The notes under the pieces: generated by a model | Seen by the model: the letters and a program-made list of their open reading frames with translations, nothing else | What the model was told of the DNA's origin: nothing | Databases searched by the model: none | Position numbers and translations under genes: made by a program | Shown here: positions 15,101-29,700 of the stretch, piece after piece | Numbering within the stretch: position 1 is the first letter of the stretch | Layout of the letters: each line of letters begins with the position of its first letter | Assembly: GCA_027574665.1 (NCBI GenBank) | Contig: CM050654.1 | Location: 21,458,222 to 21,522,221 of the forward strand | DNA: 64,000 nucleotides | Direction of reading: 5' to 3' | DNA from: Rhynochetos jubatus | Lineage: Eukaryota > Chordata > Aves > Eurypygiformes > Rhynochetidae

Positions 15101-18100
15101 AGGTCATTTTAATGTTATAATATTGCTCCTTGTGCAAAAATACTAATTTTGCTGAAACTTCAGAGGAAGAAAGTTTAAAGTGAGATATTAGAAATCACTA
15201 TGGGCAATAATATGTGGAATCCAACCAGTGCAACTAGGCTACAATATATAACTTTTTACTGTTAATTGCCAAATGTTCCCACTTTTCAATCCAAAATAAT
15301 GGCTGTGGTTTGATAGATCTTTACTTATAATTGTAATTCTAACTGTCTTAATGGAACACTGACTTTGTAATCCCCATGTTGCAAAGGTACGTCCAAGCTT
15401 CAAAAATAGGATGGGAAAGATTAAAGGTTCTCTCCAACTCTGTGTAACCTGTGTAGCAGAAGAGCAGCTCACATTTCACAGGCAATAACCTGTGCATTTG
15501 CTAGGGTGAAAAAAAAAAAGGGGTGTGTGTGTGCAGAAAAAGAACAACATAGGGAAATGCCTGAGGCATAAGTTGAAACTGATTGGGCAAAGTAGAAGGA
15601 CAAGAGCCCTTGAAATTAAACAAAAGGAAATTCATTCTGTTGACAGATGTTGATTACATCAAAGCCACGAAAGAACTTTTTTTCTGTTTCTTTCTTTTTC
15701 CGTTTTTGCAACTAATACCTGTCTTTTCTGTAAATTAGGGATATAACGTATCTTAATCAACATAACCCAACACATAGTAATTTTTAAATTTAGTAAAAGT
15801 ATATTGTAACGAGGTCTTAACGACAGGCTTCTCCAAACAAGAGTGTATTCACATGGCCATGTCTGCATACCCGTGCTGGTCACGCCATCATCAGCCCCTT
15901 ACTTCCAGGGGTTAACTGCTCTGGCAGCCAAATAAAATACAGAGAGCACTGTGTAATTATGGAGACAGTCAAAGGGCAGACTCTATTTTGAAATCTATTT
16001 GCACAGACAAGGTCTTCCAATTTCGCTTACAGGAAACAAGCTGGTAAAGGGGGTCTCCTCCTCTCCAGATGCTTTCCACACTTTTTTCCCACATCAGGAA
16101 ATTGTGGACATGGACACCATGCAGCACTGTTTCCTGGATTGCAGGGCTATGTCATTACAAGGAGAAGAGCAAGTCCATGCTTGTGAGAAGTATTTCCTCC
16201 TAATTGCCCATATTAGGGGAAAGCAAAACCCACAAGGACTACTGAAAATGTGACTAGCGGCAATTTGTAAACAGGACGCAGCCACAGCTGTCATGATGGT
16301 ACTGGAAAAGAGAAAACAGCAATGAAAGGGTAAAAACACTCTGGTTTTAATAGCATGATTAGGGAAATGAAATATTCATCAGGATAGATGTGACTTCAGT
16401 TACAACAGCAACACATTGGTGAAAACCTCGAGAACACTGTGTTTATGATTGTACTCTGGTAAACTGAAATAGAGACCGTATCTTGCAAACACTACAATTT
16501 TATTTATTGAAATTAAATGGAAATTAACAACAGAAGGTGTTTAGTTAATGAAGGCATTAACAGAACTGCTGTTCTTGTTACTCCCATATGAGCCAATAAA
16601 GCAAGTCAGTGGTCAAACACCAACCAACTCCAAGTGAGCCAAGTCAGCCTCTCTGCTGAAACCACTGAGATTCCTCAGTGACACAGAAAAAAACCAAGTT
16701 TGGCCCTCAGGACCAGTTTCAGCCCGCACTAATTCTAATTTTGCCCTTACTTCACGGAGACCAGAACATGGCAATTTGCTTGCTGCATGCATGCTAATAC
16801 ACATGAGTTTTTTTATTGCATGCGTATTTCTAAACTATATGGAAATTCTTGTTTGGCTTTTCTTATGATGATTTAGTCTAGAGCTGCACACTAAAATGAT
16901 GAATCAGTGTCTTCTGGAATAACACTGTTCTAATTCATTATTCAGTCAAACTTAGGGCCAACAAAATAGCTGTTCTACAAGTTGGTAAACTGGGAAACCA
17001 CAGAGAATCAGAACCTCTTCTATTTACAGGAAGGATGACAGCCTAAGGGTACTTCATCCCAATAATAACAACATTCAAGTAATGGTGCCCAGGTCATGAC
17101 AAGCCATGACCCTCCCCATAGCTCCTTCAGGAAGCTGGCTGGGTGCCACCTTTTATCAGCAGCAACTGCCAGTGCAACTTTAACAAACAAGAAGAAAAGG
17201 AAAAATAAGTTTTATATTCTTAAAAATTCCTTTGACCAATTGAGCAGTTGCATATATATATATACACACACACAGAGTCACACCAAACCAGTACAGGAAA
17301 TAAATTCACTGACTGAGTAAAATTCTGCTACCATTAAGCAGCACTTTCCAATATTAGTGTAGGATTAAAAAAATGCAGAGTAGTATTTAACTATATCTGA
17401 GTGATACATACCATAGTATATATAGTATATAGTATGGTATATATATTATACCATAGTAAATTAATTGTCTATTACAGAAAATGGGACCAGGCTGTACAGG
17501 CTTAACTTCAGGAACAGGACATTGTAATTCTCCAGTAGAGCCTTCCATCCTAGTGTTATTTCTACTACATTTTCTCTCTCTGATAGAATAACACAAGTAG
17601 AAGATAAAAAGGAATTGTTGCCTAAAGCAGTATCACAGCAAAATGAAACGAATCAGGTACAAAAGCTGGAGAAAGCAATATTAAGAGTTTCACACACAGC
17701 TAATACCAGGGGAATTTGGGCTCCAGATCACAGCATCTGGCAAATTTCAACTTCTCTGACTAGCTGGAGAAACATTCCTCTTACGTTACTGCATTCCTAT
17801 ATTGAGTAAATTAATTCATCAAAAAGTGAATAAATTAGAACAAGAAAAGTATCTGCTCCGGTTTGCATCTCTAAATACACCTTTCTATCACTTTATTTTT
17901 TTTAAAAGATCATAGAAGTTGCTTTCGCTTGAAGGATTGGTTATTGTATTCATTATTTTGATTTTGTAGCGAAGCAACAACTGTTGGAAAAAGTTACTTA
18001 GTTTAAAAAATAGGAGTTGTTTCAGGTTAAAATAACAAGCTATTCAAATAGTCCTTACACACACGCACAATACCAAATCTTGTTGTTAATATGCACCCAC

Positions 18101-21100
18101 CCACAGCTTTAACGTTCATTGAATCTTACTGGGATAAAATCTTTTCAGGCGCTCTGTGAAACAACTGGTTTTCAACTGGCATGGTGATGTCCTGTATGTG
18201 TGCCTGATACAGTATTAAATGTTAAAAATAAATCCTACTTTAACCTCTTAAATTTTCACGGGAAAAGGAAGAAATATGTCTGAATCACCACAAACAATGT
18301 TTCCCACAGAAACCCTTCCAGTGGGTGAGCGAGGCTGCTGAAGTACTAGTAATCTTTGCGTAGAAAATTTAGGAGTGCTCCTGAACATCGTACCAGGATT
18401 TGCTGTGTAGCTTGAGACACAGGAAGAGAACGGGCAGGCAGGAGTCTTTTTCCCGCACAAAATATATGACCCATTGCAATAATTATTTTCAATACACCTG
18501 CAGCCAGATCTCTAAGGATACAAGATGATTCCTGAACTGTAAGCCAGTCTTACCTCAAATTAAAAAAAATACAGTGTACACTGCTAGTAATTTTAGGATG
18601 AATACTTCAGTAAAGTAAGATTACATTACTACTCACTTCATAAAAAGGACAGCTAGCAGTGTTTCTTGCCGTCTATTAAATGTTGTTAATTACTTGCATT
18701 GTCCTGTCTTCACATTAAAACACAAGTTACGTGAGGACAGTGAGTTGTTACTGAGAAAGCATGTACATGTCCTTCGCTAGAGTGAAGAGCGTAAGGTTGG
18801 GGAATTACATCCTGTAAGCCGGACTTCAAAATACATGAGCAGAGAGGTGTAAGTTTACAGCTGTTTCTGCTAAACTACTGTGGTGGTGGTGGAAACAAGC
18901 TCTTCTTTTTTTTTTTTCCAGGAAGATATTCTGCAGAAGGAAGATGTCCCAATTGAGAGTATGTGACAGATGACTTGTAGCATCCTTATTAAAACATGTA
19001 TTTTTAAACCTGTCAGTCATAAGTATATGCTATTAATGCACAACTTGGATGCTTACTCATAAATATGTGACACATGGGTCACTGGATGAATTATAATGAT
19101 AGGATTATGGATCGAATTCGGAAGAGTACGGTATACTGTTTAAAATTTTTTTTTTTTTACTATCTTTCACTTATCTCCTTGCTTAACATTTACAAAGACC
19201 TCTTTCTTATCATAAAAGTCCCTGTTTATCAAACAGTGATACAGGAAGAAGTTGTTTACGTTTTCAGAAGTACCAACATACATCACTTACGACAAAAAAA
19301 AACAAGCACTCCATAAGAAATGCTCAATCACTGTCAATCATACGCACTAAAATATACATAAACTAAAGCATGTGGTGTGAACTATATTAGATTCAAACTG
19401 AACACAGAATTACAACTATAACAAACAAAACCCAAATAATTACAAGTGACTCATAGGCCTATTTACACATCTCACCAAACTGCTGGAAAGGTAGGTAACC
19501 ATAGAAACCTGACAGGCTAAATTCAGTACTTTAAGATTTGTATTTAGTTTAAAGTGCTGAAAATGTTGTTTCTATTTGACAAAATCCATATTTTTAAAGG
19601 CTTCAGGTTTTGCTTTGGTACTTAAATAAATGCTTAAAGTTATTTCATCTCTTGGTTACTAATAATTTGCCTCATATCTGACTTTATCCAAGTACAGATT
19701 ACAGTTTACTCTTTGCAATATAAAATGTTAATACATTTTAATAATGCAAATTAATATTTCTAATATTTCTTTAATGATTGAAATTAAATAATGATATAAA
19801 CCAAACATTCCTGCATTTAATATTAAATGTTTTGCATATAGACTTTTCTAAGCTACACACTAGCAAAAAAAAAATTATTCAAATTAACAGTTAAAGCTGG
19901 AATGCTAATAGCCTTTTCAACTTATAGTTCTTTTTCACTGACAATTACAATTTTCATGGCTTAAAGTTTAATACTATGATTAGTACTAATGTCCTGTATT
20001 TTACTTCATAATCTAAATGAGTAAAATATTATTTTTGTAGTTCACTGGCTCTTATACTTAGGCTGCAATGTTCAGTGTGTATTTCATTATGCAGATGAGC
20101 AATGGATGTCGTCTAACGTGATTTAAATGGGTCAACAGTATTTTCCTATTCACATTAATCATCCAGACAGCCACACACACACACACATAAAAGCGCGCCT
20201 TGAAAACTAACCTAGGAAATCTCTTTTTATTGCTGACTCTTCCAACTAGTCAAACAACAGCAAACGCATGCTACAGCAGCCTCGCAAAACCAGGGAGCCA
20301 AGGCTGGGCGCTGCTCCTCTCGCTGGTGCACAGCCCTTGCCGCAGCCGGGGCCGGCAGCGGGCAGCGCTCCCTGGGCTGCCCGCGGCCCCGTGCCAAGAA
20401 TGATTCTCATCCCGCCAAGTTCAATGGGAGCTTGTGTGTTGACAAACTGAGCAAATTGGAATCGGCAAAATTCGTTCTTGGCACGGGGACATGGAACTGC
20501 GCTGAATGCAAAGGCGTGCTGCCCGCTGACGCTGTGCTGGCAGCCGAGCTGTTCTTGCGTAAATACACTTGTCGGAAAACTCCCACTAAAGTCAAAGGAC
20601 ACAGGATCAGGCCATTTATTTCCAATTGTTTATAAAACACATCAAAATTAAGGGCTCTATTCTCAAGCCATGTAACCATCACCTATGGCCCATTTCATAC
20701 ATGGCACATTGCAAATAAAATGGCAATTTATAAATAATATAGCGCTTCTGTGCAAAGGGAAGCTGTTGCAATAAATACTAAAGGGAAGGACTGTAAGTAC
20801 AAAACAGGCAGAAAGTAACAGAGTGATAAGGTACCAAACATTCAGACTCATTTATTCAATAAATATATTAGTAGGATTGGAAAAAAAAAAGAAAGAAGAG
20901 ATCAAGATTGCCTCAAACACAAAGTACTGCTGTGGCACAAAATCTCTATAAAGGCAGAGATGACACATTTGATCATATTCCGGTGTAACAGGGCTGGCAG
21001 AGCTTGTCTGGGAAACTCCACGCTGTTCACACCACAGGGCAGATCCTGCTGGACAACATAGGGGTGGTCGGAGCTTCTCAGTGGTGGGATGTGCAGACTG

Positions 21101-24100
21101 CGAGGACATGGGCAGGCGGGTGGTGGGACTCCTTATCTCCCCCCTTAAAGCTTTACCAGGGACCTCTCCCTGCATCCAATCCACAGATGTAAATGAACAG
21201 GGGTAGGAACTGAGCTCAGCTGTGAAACTGAACTAATCAACATATGGCAAAGTAAGAGTTTCCAACTATTCGGACCTCACCAGACTTCATTTTCAACACT
21301 CGTGCCCTGGACAAGTGTTTCACCAGTACCTAATAAACAGCTGGGTACACCAGGCACCTTAACTGGATGCAGTAACTGTTCAGTGCAAAGAGCTAAAGCA
21401 TCCGTGGGCACGGACCTGGTCCTGATTTATGGTAAATTAAACGATAATCACCACTACCGTGACTAAGGTTCAGTCTTCACCGGGACATTTCCTAGGTGTC
21501 ACAGGGGAGAGATCAGCATATTTCTTGGTGTGACAACCCACGTGCAGGTCAGTAGCTGGCACCTTCATTCCCCCTGCACCCTGTCCCATGTAATGCACAT
21601 CAGGAGGAGTTAAGACAACTGAAATTCAACATCTGCGCTTTTCCAAAGCATGTCTTTGGGACTGGATCCAGCCCTGCCCATCTGGCACCTTGCTTTCCAG
21701 TGAGAAAACATCACACTGGATTCCAAGAGCTATCTGGGAGCCCTGAGTGGTAAAGAAGGATGTGGCTTTCCCCACTGCCCCATACCTCATAGCCAACACC
21801 CCAGCTAATGCTATGGGAGACTTCCTGGAGGAACGGCAAGCAGCATTCATCTTGTTAAAGACAATAAATCACAAATTACAACAGCTGCTTAATCCCTAGA
21901 GATTGGATTGTGCAGTCCAGTTGCATCTTAGGCAGTGCCCCACACCTTCAGAATCTCAACCTCGCTCCCACTCCTCCTGATGCAGGTTTTACAGTTACCT
22001 GTGACCCACGTAAGACCTCCCTATGACATACGGTGCTCCAAGGATGGGCACAGCAAGCCCCATGGCAATCACTCCCCACACAGGCAGACTTAGATAGAAT
22101 ACTTAATTTCTAAACTATCTTCACCAGGCTATTCACTCACTTTGTACAGTTTATTAGACTACTTCATCATCTGATTTGCCAAGATAGGCTGAGTAAGAAA
22201 AGGGTCTTCACAACAGATTAGGTCTCTAACTCCTTTTTCTAGACTGAAAAGCATTTGCACAACTCTTTTCTGCACAGATCATAAATCTATATGAAGCAAT
22301 AAATGTTTTGCTTTACACAAGACGAAGATAATCTAACTTGCCAGCTAAATATGACAGGCATTTCTTCAGAGCAGGTTTAGCTACCCTGTCTGCAAAGATG
22401 AGCAGCAATCCATGAAATTCTCCATGGGAAAGTCCCATTTAACCAACTACTAATTTGCAAATTCATCTCAGAACTTTTAGATTCTTCCTGAATGATTGTC
22501 CAACATCCACCTTAACTCTTTTTCTGTCGCTGTTTCAGGTCTGTGGTTTAAATACACAGATTTGCAACAGTATTGCCCACTGGAGAGACATGAGCCCCCA
22601 GCTAGATTTCCCAGTTGCTCTGACAGGAGCCAGCTGCTTGCAACCAGAACATAGCTTACTTATGTGTTAGGTCACTTGGAGCTTGGTTAGATAGAAAGAG
22701 GTCCAGAGGCAAGACTAACACAACAGAAAAAATTGTAAAGATATTAACTGCATAAAAAGAAACATTTTTGCAAAGACTTCCCATTCAATTTGATACAAAA
22801 AAAGGCACAGGCTGCATTGAGTGGTGCTCATGGGAAGGACTGAAGAAATAGGTAAAAAGAAGGCTAACAGGAAAGCCATGCATGTGGCAAGAAGTACACA
22901 TTGGTGCTAACAAGAAAGGCCAGTGATCCTGGCATGTTCTCAGCTGGCTGAACTTCCAGCTGACAAGCTACCACCAACCCCTTTGCAACCTCCACCTGGG
23001 TTCCAGAGCTGAGGATGCTGTTGCAGCAAAAGCTGCCAAAGGTTGTCTACCAGCTACCTTACTCTATACCTGATGTAGTGAAACAGTTTTTACAAAAGAG
23101 TTATTTGGCCAAAACAGACCCCAAATGAACAAAAGCAAGACTGTCTTCAGCAAGGTTTTAGAAACAGCCACTTCTCCTGCAGTCATTGGGGTACTTTGCA
23201 ACTGACGTTTTGCCAGAAAACATGTACTATTTAAGGAGACTACTCTACAACCCAAAACAATACCACTCTGGAAACCGCTGGGACAGAGATACACAAGTAA
23301 AATAATTCTTGCTGGTACAACTTGATCATTTTTTTGAGGAACTGATTTAAGGTTTGCCAGAAGTGAACTCATCTCATGAGCTAAGCTACTGCTGAATTAG
23401 TAGGGTCTGCCGGAGCATGAAAAAACCTTTATAAACACAGAGAAGTCCCACCATTTTATTTATTGATTGTTTTATTTATTTAGGGAACAGCAATTTCTTT
23501 TAAGTCTCTGTCTTGAGCCATAAGAAGTATGTAAATAACAATCAGTGCAGAACAGCCAGGAACAGCTCTGAGAGGTACCTAGTCACCTCACAGGTGTTAG
23601 TTCAGAAAGCATACAGGAATCCAGTTGAACCTCATCACCACCTACCATTTCATCCACGTTGCAATCTTGGATTGCATCCTTCCTTGTGGAAGGAGGCTGG
23701 GAGCTCACTGTTGCTTTTTTCCAACTCCATCTTCACCTGTGCCTATCAGAAAATCTGAGACTGAACAGCTGGAAATGATGTGAGAAACAAACAATTTCTT
23801 TGCCATTTTCTTTCAATGTTATGCCATGTCTGTTCACTTTCATAATTTAAAAAATAGATAGGGCAGGACCTAATTTAAGTTTATGTACAACTAAACATGA
23901 AACAGATAATCTGAAAAGTGTACACGTTCCTTTAGAGAACATCTGATATGTCGCAATGTATTAATGTATAAATTATGATTGTGTTCATGGTTCAAAATGA
24001 GCTTGATCTAAAACTGAAACATAGCTTTAAACAGTATTTTAACCATAAATACCTGAAAGTAAACATCTTTAAAATGTGCAAGTTGGAGACTTTATACAGC

Positions 24101-26727
24101 TGGTTAGAGTGGCTGGTTATTTATCATCTAAACCTGAAAGAACAGTGTGACTTTCAAAAACACTCATGAGTTTTCTCAGGCTGCACACTATAGGGTATGC
24201 CTGCCAAAAGACCTCTACGGAGCTCTGAAGAGTTCTTTATTCCCCTTTTCTAAGGCTTCCATGCAGCAGGGCAGTTTGTTGAACACTTGGTTTCCCACAT
24301 TTTCCTCTTTGTTCAGAAATTAAGAAGCAAAGGGAAAGACATCTACTGATTTGGAAAGGACAACGGCTCTAAAAGGAGAACACCCCAGGGAATCTGCCAT
24401 TTAACAAAATAAACAAACTTTCCATACTTTGTTTCTATGTCATAAACATTTCCAGATTGTTTTCCACTCAAATAATGTTTTTAATATGAACTATCTTAAA
24501 GGAATTAAAAAAATAATAATTCAAACTTCCCCTGTCCAGGAACATCTGAAGTAACTACCTCTGAGGAACAGCCAGTTATCAGGCAGATACAATCCTTTGC
24601 CAATGAACAGTTCAGCCTGTAAACATTACCTGAAATTATTCTCCTAGATCCTTTTAAAAACATAGCATGATAATGCAATAATTGAGACAAAACAGAATTC
24701 TGACACTTCTTATCATACTAAACATAGGTACATACTACACTTTCCTGCCTGAATTGTATCCAATGAATTACAAGACCTTCCTTTGTGGTATACGAATTTT
24801 CATGCTTACTCTCTCACATTTTACTCCTATTAAAACATGCACTATTCTAGTGATGTGACACATGTTACAAAGCAAAGGGGACTGCACGTGAGTGTGAATA
24901 TCTACATGATGGGACATTGTTTCTTTCATATCTCTAACCTGATGCAGTAAAGCAAGATGAGGCCAAGATGGGTATTTCACTATCTAAGCTGGACAGAGTA
25001 TATGGTGCTGATACATAATAAACAAGATGCAGTTATTTTCAACTTGTGATTCAAGGAAACCTAGGAATTTGATGGCTACATGCAAAGAGCGTGAAAAGAC
25101 TCTTTTTTAGAAAGCAAGTTCATTATCAACTTCTTTCAGGTCTCTATATGGGAATTCACATTGCCACTGGACGTTGCTTAGAAAAAAACAAGCTCAAAAA
25201 GCTTGAAGATCACTGAACCAATAGGTGACAGGCAGGTCTGCTCTTGAACACAGACCAACCCTACCCTTTTGTGGATGTTTCTGCCTGTTCAACAGGCATT
25301 TCACTCTGACATTTATCCAAGAAGCATCCTGAAGAAAAGCACTATACCGTGCAGCACTGGCCAGCAGCGAGCAGCCAGGGTGGGAGATTCCTTGGGGCAG
25401 GAGTGCAGGGGAACCCCAGGTGCAGGAATGACCAAAGGTAGGGACAGGTAGACAAAGAGCTGAGGAAACCTGTGTAACATGGCAAGAGCTGCTGAGCAGA
25501 AGCGGCAAAAAGAACAGGCGCTTTGGTGACAACTGTGGAGACAGATGGAAAGGTCAGGGAACACAAAGTTACGCCACTTCAGACAAGCATAAAAAGGGAC
25601 AAAAGAAGCATTTGGCAAAATGGGAGAAAATAGAAAACCTGGGAATTCGGCAAACACCAAGATATATAGAGAGGGTAAGAAATGACCAATTGAGAAGAAA
25701 CCCTTATTACATAACAACCTGGTTTTAAAAGTTTTTAAATGGTTCCTCTTAAACAATCTTCTCGAATCTGTTTTCACTCTAGATAACACCAAAGACCAGT
25801 GGTGTGACCAGAACTGCTGAATATCAGTGACTTGTCTTAAATGGAAACTAGAACTTGACTTCATACAGAGTCTTTCGTACTTAGTGTGCAACAAATTGCT
25901 TTAAATACTGGCAGGCAAACAGCCATTATGCACTCAAGAGCTCATACATAATAATACTTAGCATTTTTATAGTGCTTTTCATCTTCGAAGTGCTTTACAA
26001 ACAACTCATTAATCTCAACCAACGCACCTGCAAGGTAGATAAATATCTACATTGTAGGTGTAGAAAGACACAGAAAGTTTGATACCTTATCCAAGGGCAT
26101 GCATACTACCAGACCAAAACTCCCTAGCTCCTGGCTCCTAGTCCCATGAAGGACCTGAACCCTGTCCTGTGTTGAGATCATGCCTTCCCTTCAGTCACAC
26201 AGCTGTAGGAGAATGTGTCCCACTGCAAGAAGGGTGCCGACAGACTAGCAGGAGAGTCTCTCATTGCTGAAGCGGGCGAGCTCCCAAGGACCACTAGCTC
26301 CTACCAGGACCACCGACCCCAGGAAGTGGGAAGTCCATGAGACACCAAGGTGAGACTCATGGTGTAAGTTCTCAAACTGATTCACCACTGAGCAGTGAGC
26401 TGAAAAAGCCTCTGTATTGGCAAAAGCCTCAGCTTCTCTCCCTTATTTATTTCTCAAACTGCTGCACAGTCTCTGGGGCAGGAGATTCCTATAATTCAGA
26501 CAACAGAAACCTGAAGCCTGTAGCCTCCAAGTGCAGCCACAATGCAAGAAAACAACTTCTGCTTCACTCCTCAGGCATTCTTTAACTATCAAAAACTTGG
26601 AATGAACTTTGTCTAGCAAGAACAGTAACTCTCTCCCTTGCTGGTGACTGGAAAAAAATTCTTAATGTGATTATACCACATGATTGTACTTTTACCTTTT
26701 TGCAGTTTAAAAAGACCTGATTTGGGG

Positions 26728-26759
<32 letters not shown>

Positions 26760-29700
26760 ATAACCTCAGAAATACCAGAAATGCCAAACCTGGAGCAGAC
26801 AAGAAGCCTGGAAGATTTGAACTGTAATACAATACTTGTACTGTGCTACAGCAGACCTTATATTCCTTTACCTGGAGAAGAAGACTCATCAATTTTTAGT
26901 AGACATCTTTATTTCAGATGTTTGTTAGTCATTAGATTTAAATAAGTAAATCTGAGAATCCTTATATGTTCAGTCTTTAAATTTGTGATCCCAGAACTTT
27001 AGAAGTTCTCCAGCAACTGTAGTTCCTCCCAGGATAAACAGCTTGTGTTTAAAATAAATAAGTCAGACAAACTGTTACAATAACAGAAAACAATAAATAG
27101 TTGAGGCAAACTTTTCCACACTTTTTCTTAAGATATCAAGGAAAAAGGTCTCTCTACAAGTAATGGTATAACATGTTAGTTAGGTAAACATGAGCAGTAA
27201 AAAATAAATGAATGATGGCAAAAATGTATGTAGCTAGAAGAGTAATTAACATGTTCTGCCTGCCTGTCCAGTCAACCTGGACATAAGAGTTAGAATAGGA
27301 AGAAAGAAGCAGCTTTTAATTATTCTTCCCCGTCTTAATTTTTTAAACTTACAAGAAGCAAACAACTAACAAGGTTGCAATCCAAAATAATAAGAAGAAA
27401 CAGCTCTTGATCATTAAGCAGAAGCTACACGTTCCCCACATTCAGAAGAATTTTAAGATAATTATTTCATTGCTTTAAAACGGGCTTGTGTCTGACTGCC
27501 AGCTCCATGCTTTAAAGTATGCCAGATTTACAACTCCTGATGAAAATAAAGGCATATAAGAGTAAACTAAAAATAAAACACATAGGAAATGCAATTAAAT
27601 TTAATTAGATTGAACCCTCACTCTGCAATCATAAAAAAATTTAAAAAACATTTTCTAAATTAAAATATCCACCATGATAATATTCTGCAGCTAAAATAAC
27701 ATACCATGTTTATATAATGCAGCTTTTCTAACAGGATGAAACAGATTAAAGAGAAACATGCAAGGACAAAACCAAAATGTGCACCTGTATCCACTAAACA
27801 CTGGAAACATAAAACCAATAATGTAGTAGAAAAAAACCCCAACAAACAATGTGATAAGACTAGTGCTACAAATTTTTTTGTTATTTAATAACTTGACACT
27901 TTATTTGTAAGCAGTAATCAAGAGATGTCAGAGTAACTTCTGTCGCTGCCTGTGCTCTTCCCTGCTTCTGTTTTCATTCTAGGTTAAAGAGTATTTTCTC
28001 CAAATTACCAACAAACTACAACTAGATTTACTAGTGGAGAGGTATGCTACCCATCAGTACAAGGTGATACTACCTAAAAACAATAAAGGAAATAATAAAA
28101 GCAGGAGGCAAGGTTGAATACAGCTTCTTTCAATTCCCTTGGGAATCCAGGTACTACAAATCTTGAGTTCCCAGGCACAGAGGATCATGTTCATCAGTTA
28201 CAGCAGCTACTCTGGGCCTAAGTCCAGGTAGGCTGCTTGTCTAAGCTTGATGAAATATAGGCGCCATCAGTTAACAGTAGTGGTCAGGGAGACTCCAGAG
28301 ATGTGTAACTGAAAACTAAAAAATGAAATTAAAACACTGCTGCAGCCAAACAGCCTCCTTCTAAAGGATGCTGTAATTGTAATGCAGGGAGCATACAACA
28401 CAGAGACTGCTTTTTCACATATCTAATATGAAAGTTAGCCCAGACACACAAGTATATTTTAACAAACACTGATTTTAAATAGAAATACTTAGGAAAGAAA
28501 CCACGGTGACAAATGCATACAGCTTGAATAGACACAATGTCAGAAAAAAGGAAAAAAAAGGTACAACTGCCCTGTAACCCACTCCTCCTGCCACTTCATT
28601 ACCTCAAAATATTTTCAAATTAAATTTTAATGCTAATAAATGTCGTTAGATCAACATCACTGGGATGTGGTGCCTAGAAGCAATGCAAGCTATGCAGGGT
28701 TGGCACATCACCACATCAAACTGTCAAAGAAAAGAGGCAGCGTCTCAGCACAGTTGAATTTGCAAGTGCTACAGGAATGTGTGTGTTTGGGAGTGAGGGA
28801 GAAGGAATGAAAGGAAAAAAAAAGAGGGGAAGACAGAAAATTATACAATCCTGAATTAAGATCATTATAACTAGGGGTCCTACAGGTGTTCAGTTTGCTC
28901 TGCACAGCTAGAGAATACCCACAACACACAATTCCCAAACTTTACAGACACGTGGTATGTTGGTTTTATGTACACCTTAAATTCTGCTTCTGGTCTAGGT
29001 AGGGTAATTCAGTGCAAAAGCATGAGTAAAAGGAATACGTTACGTAAATGTAATGCCCACTGTTAAACTGCGTTGTTAGTCTGGTTAGGAGCAGCAGGCA
29101 TTAGGGCAGACTCAGGCCCGTTTCATTCTGCCGATACTGCACAACCACAAGACCCTCGGAGCTACAGTTCCTCCATCCATCATCTAGTGCTCATGATTTC
29201 AGTCCCTTTCGTCTGCTGTAGCTACTTGCACTGCAAGTTCTTGGAGGCAAAAAAAGGTTACACTATATGCTCATAGGACATCTGATCCTGTGATTTTGGG
29301 TAGCAAAGCTAGCTGCTGTAAAATACAATATAATTCACAATTTTAGGTCCAGAATTTCCTTAGGGATGATTCAATCCTTCATTCTTTCTCTTCAAATGCT
29401 ACCTATAAGCTGCCTAGAAGCCTGTGAACAAGCTTAGACACCACCAGAGACCTGTGATATACTCAACTATTCCTGGTATTTTAAATAACAGGACATGCAA
29501 GGACCAAGAAGCCAGAGACTTCACTTGGAGTTCAGTCCCGTACATAGGATCGGCAGGGCCATCGTCTGTATTTTTTTTATTTCACCGATTTGCTGTATGA
29601 ATATAGAGAAGTTTAAACGAGTCATGTGGTTCTTTGCAGAGCAACACTAAGATTAGCATGTTGGTTAACTGCATTTGTGAGCCTGAAAAGACGTATCCCT

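Noticed and set aside
20246-20602. Minus-strand frame of 118 codons over the CpG-rich islet
   Set aside because: The opposite strand is also open and the composition is GC-driven; no known protein similarity.
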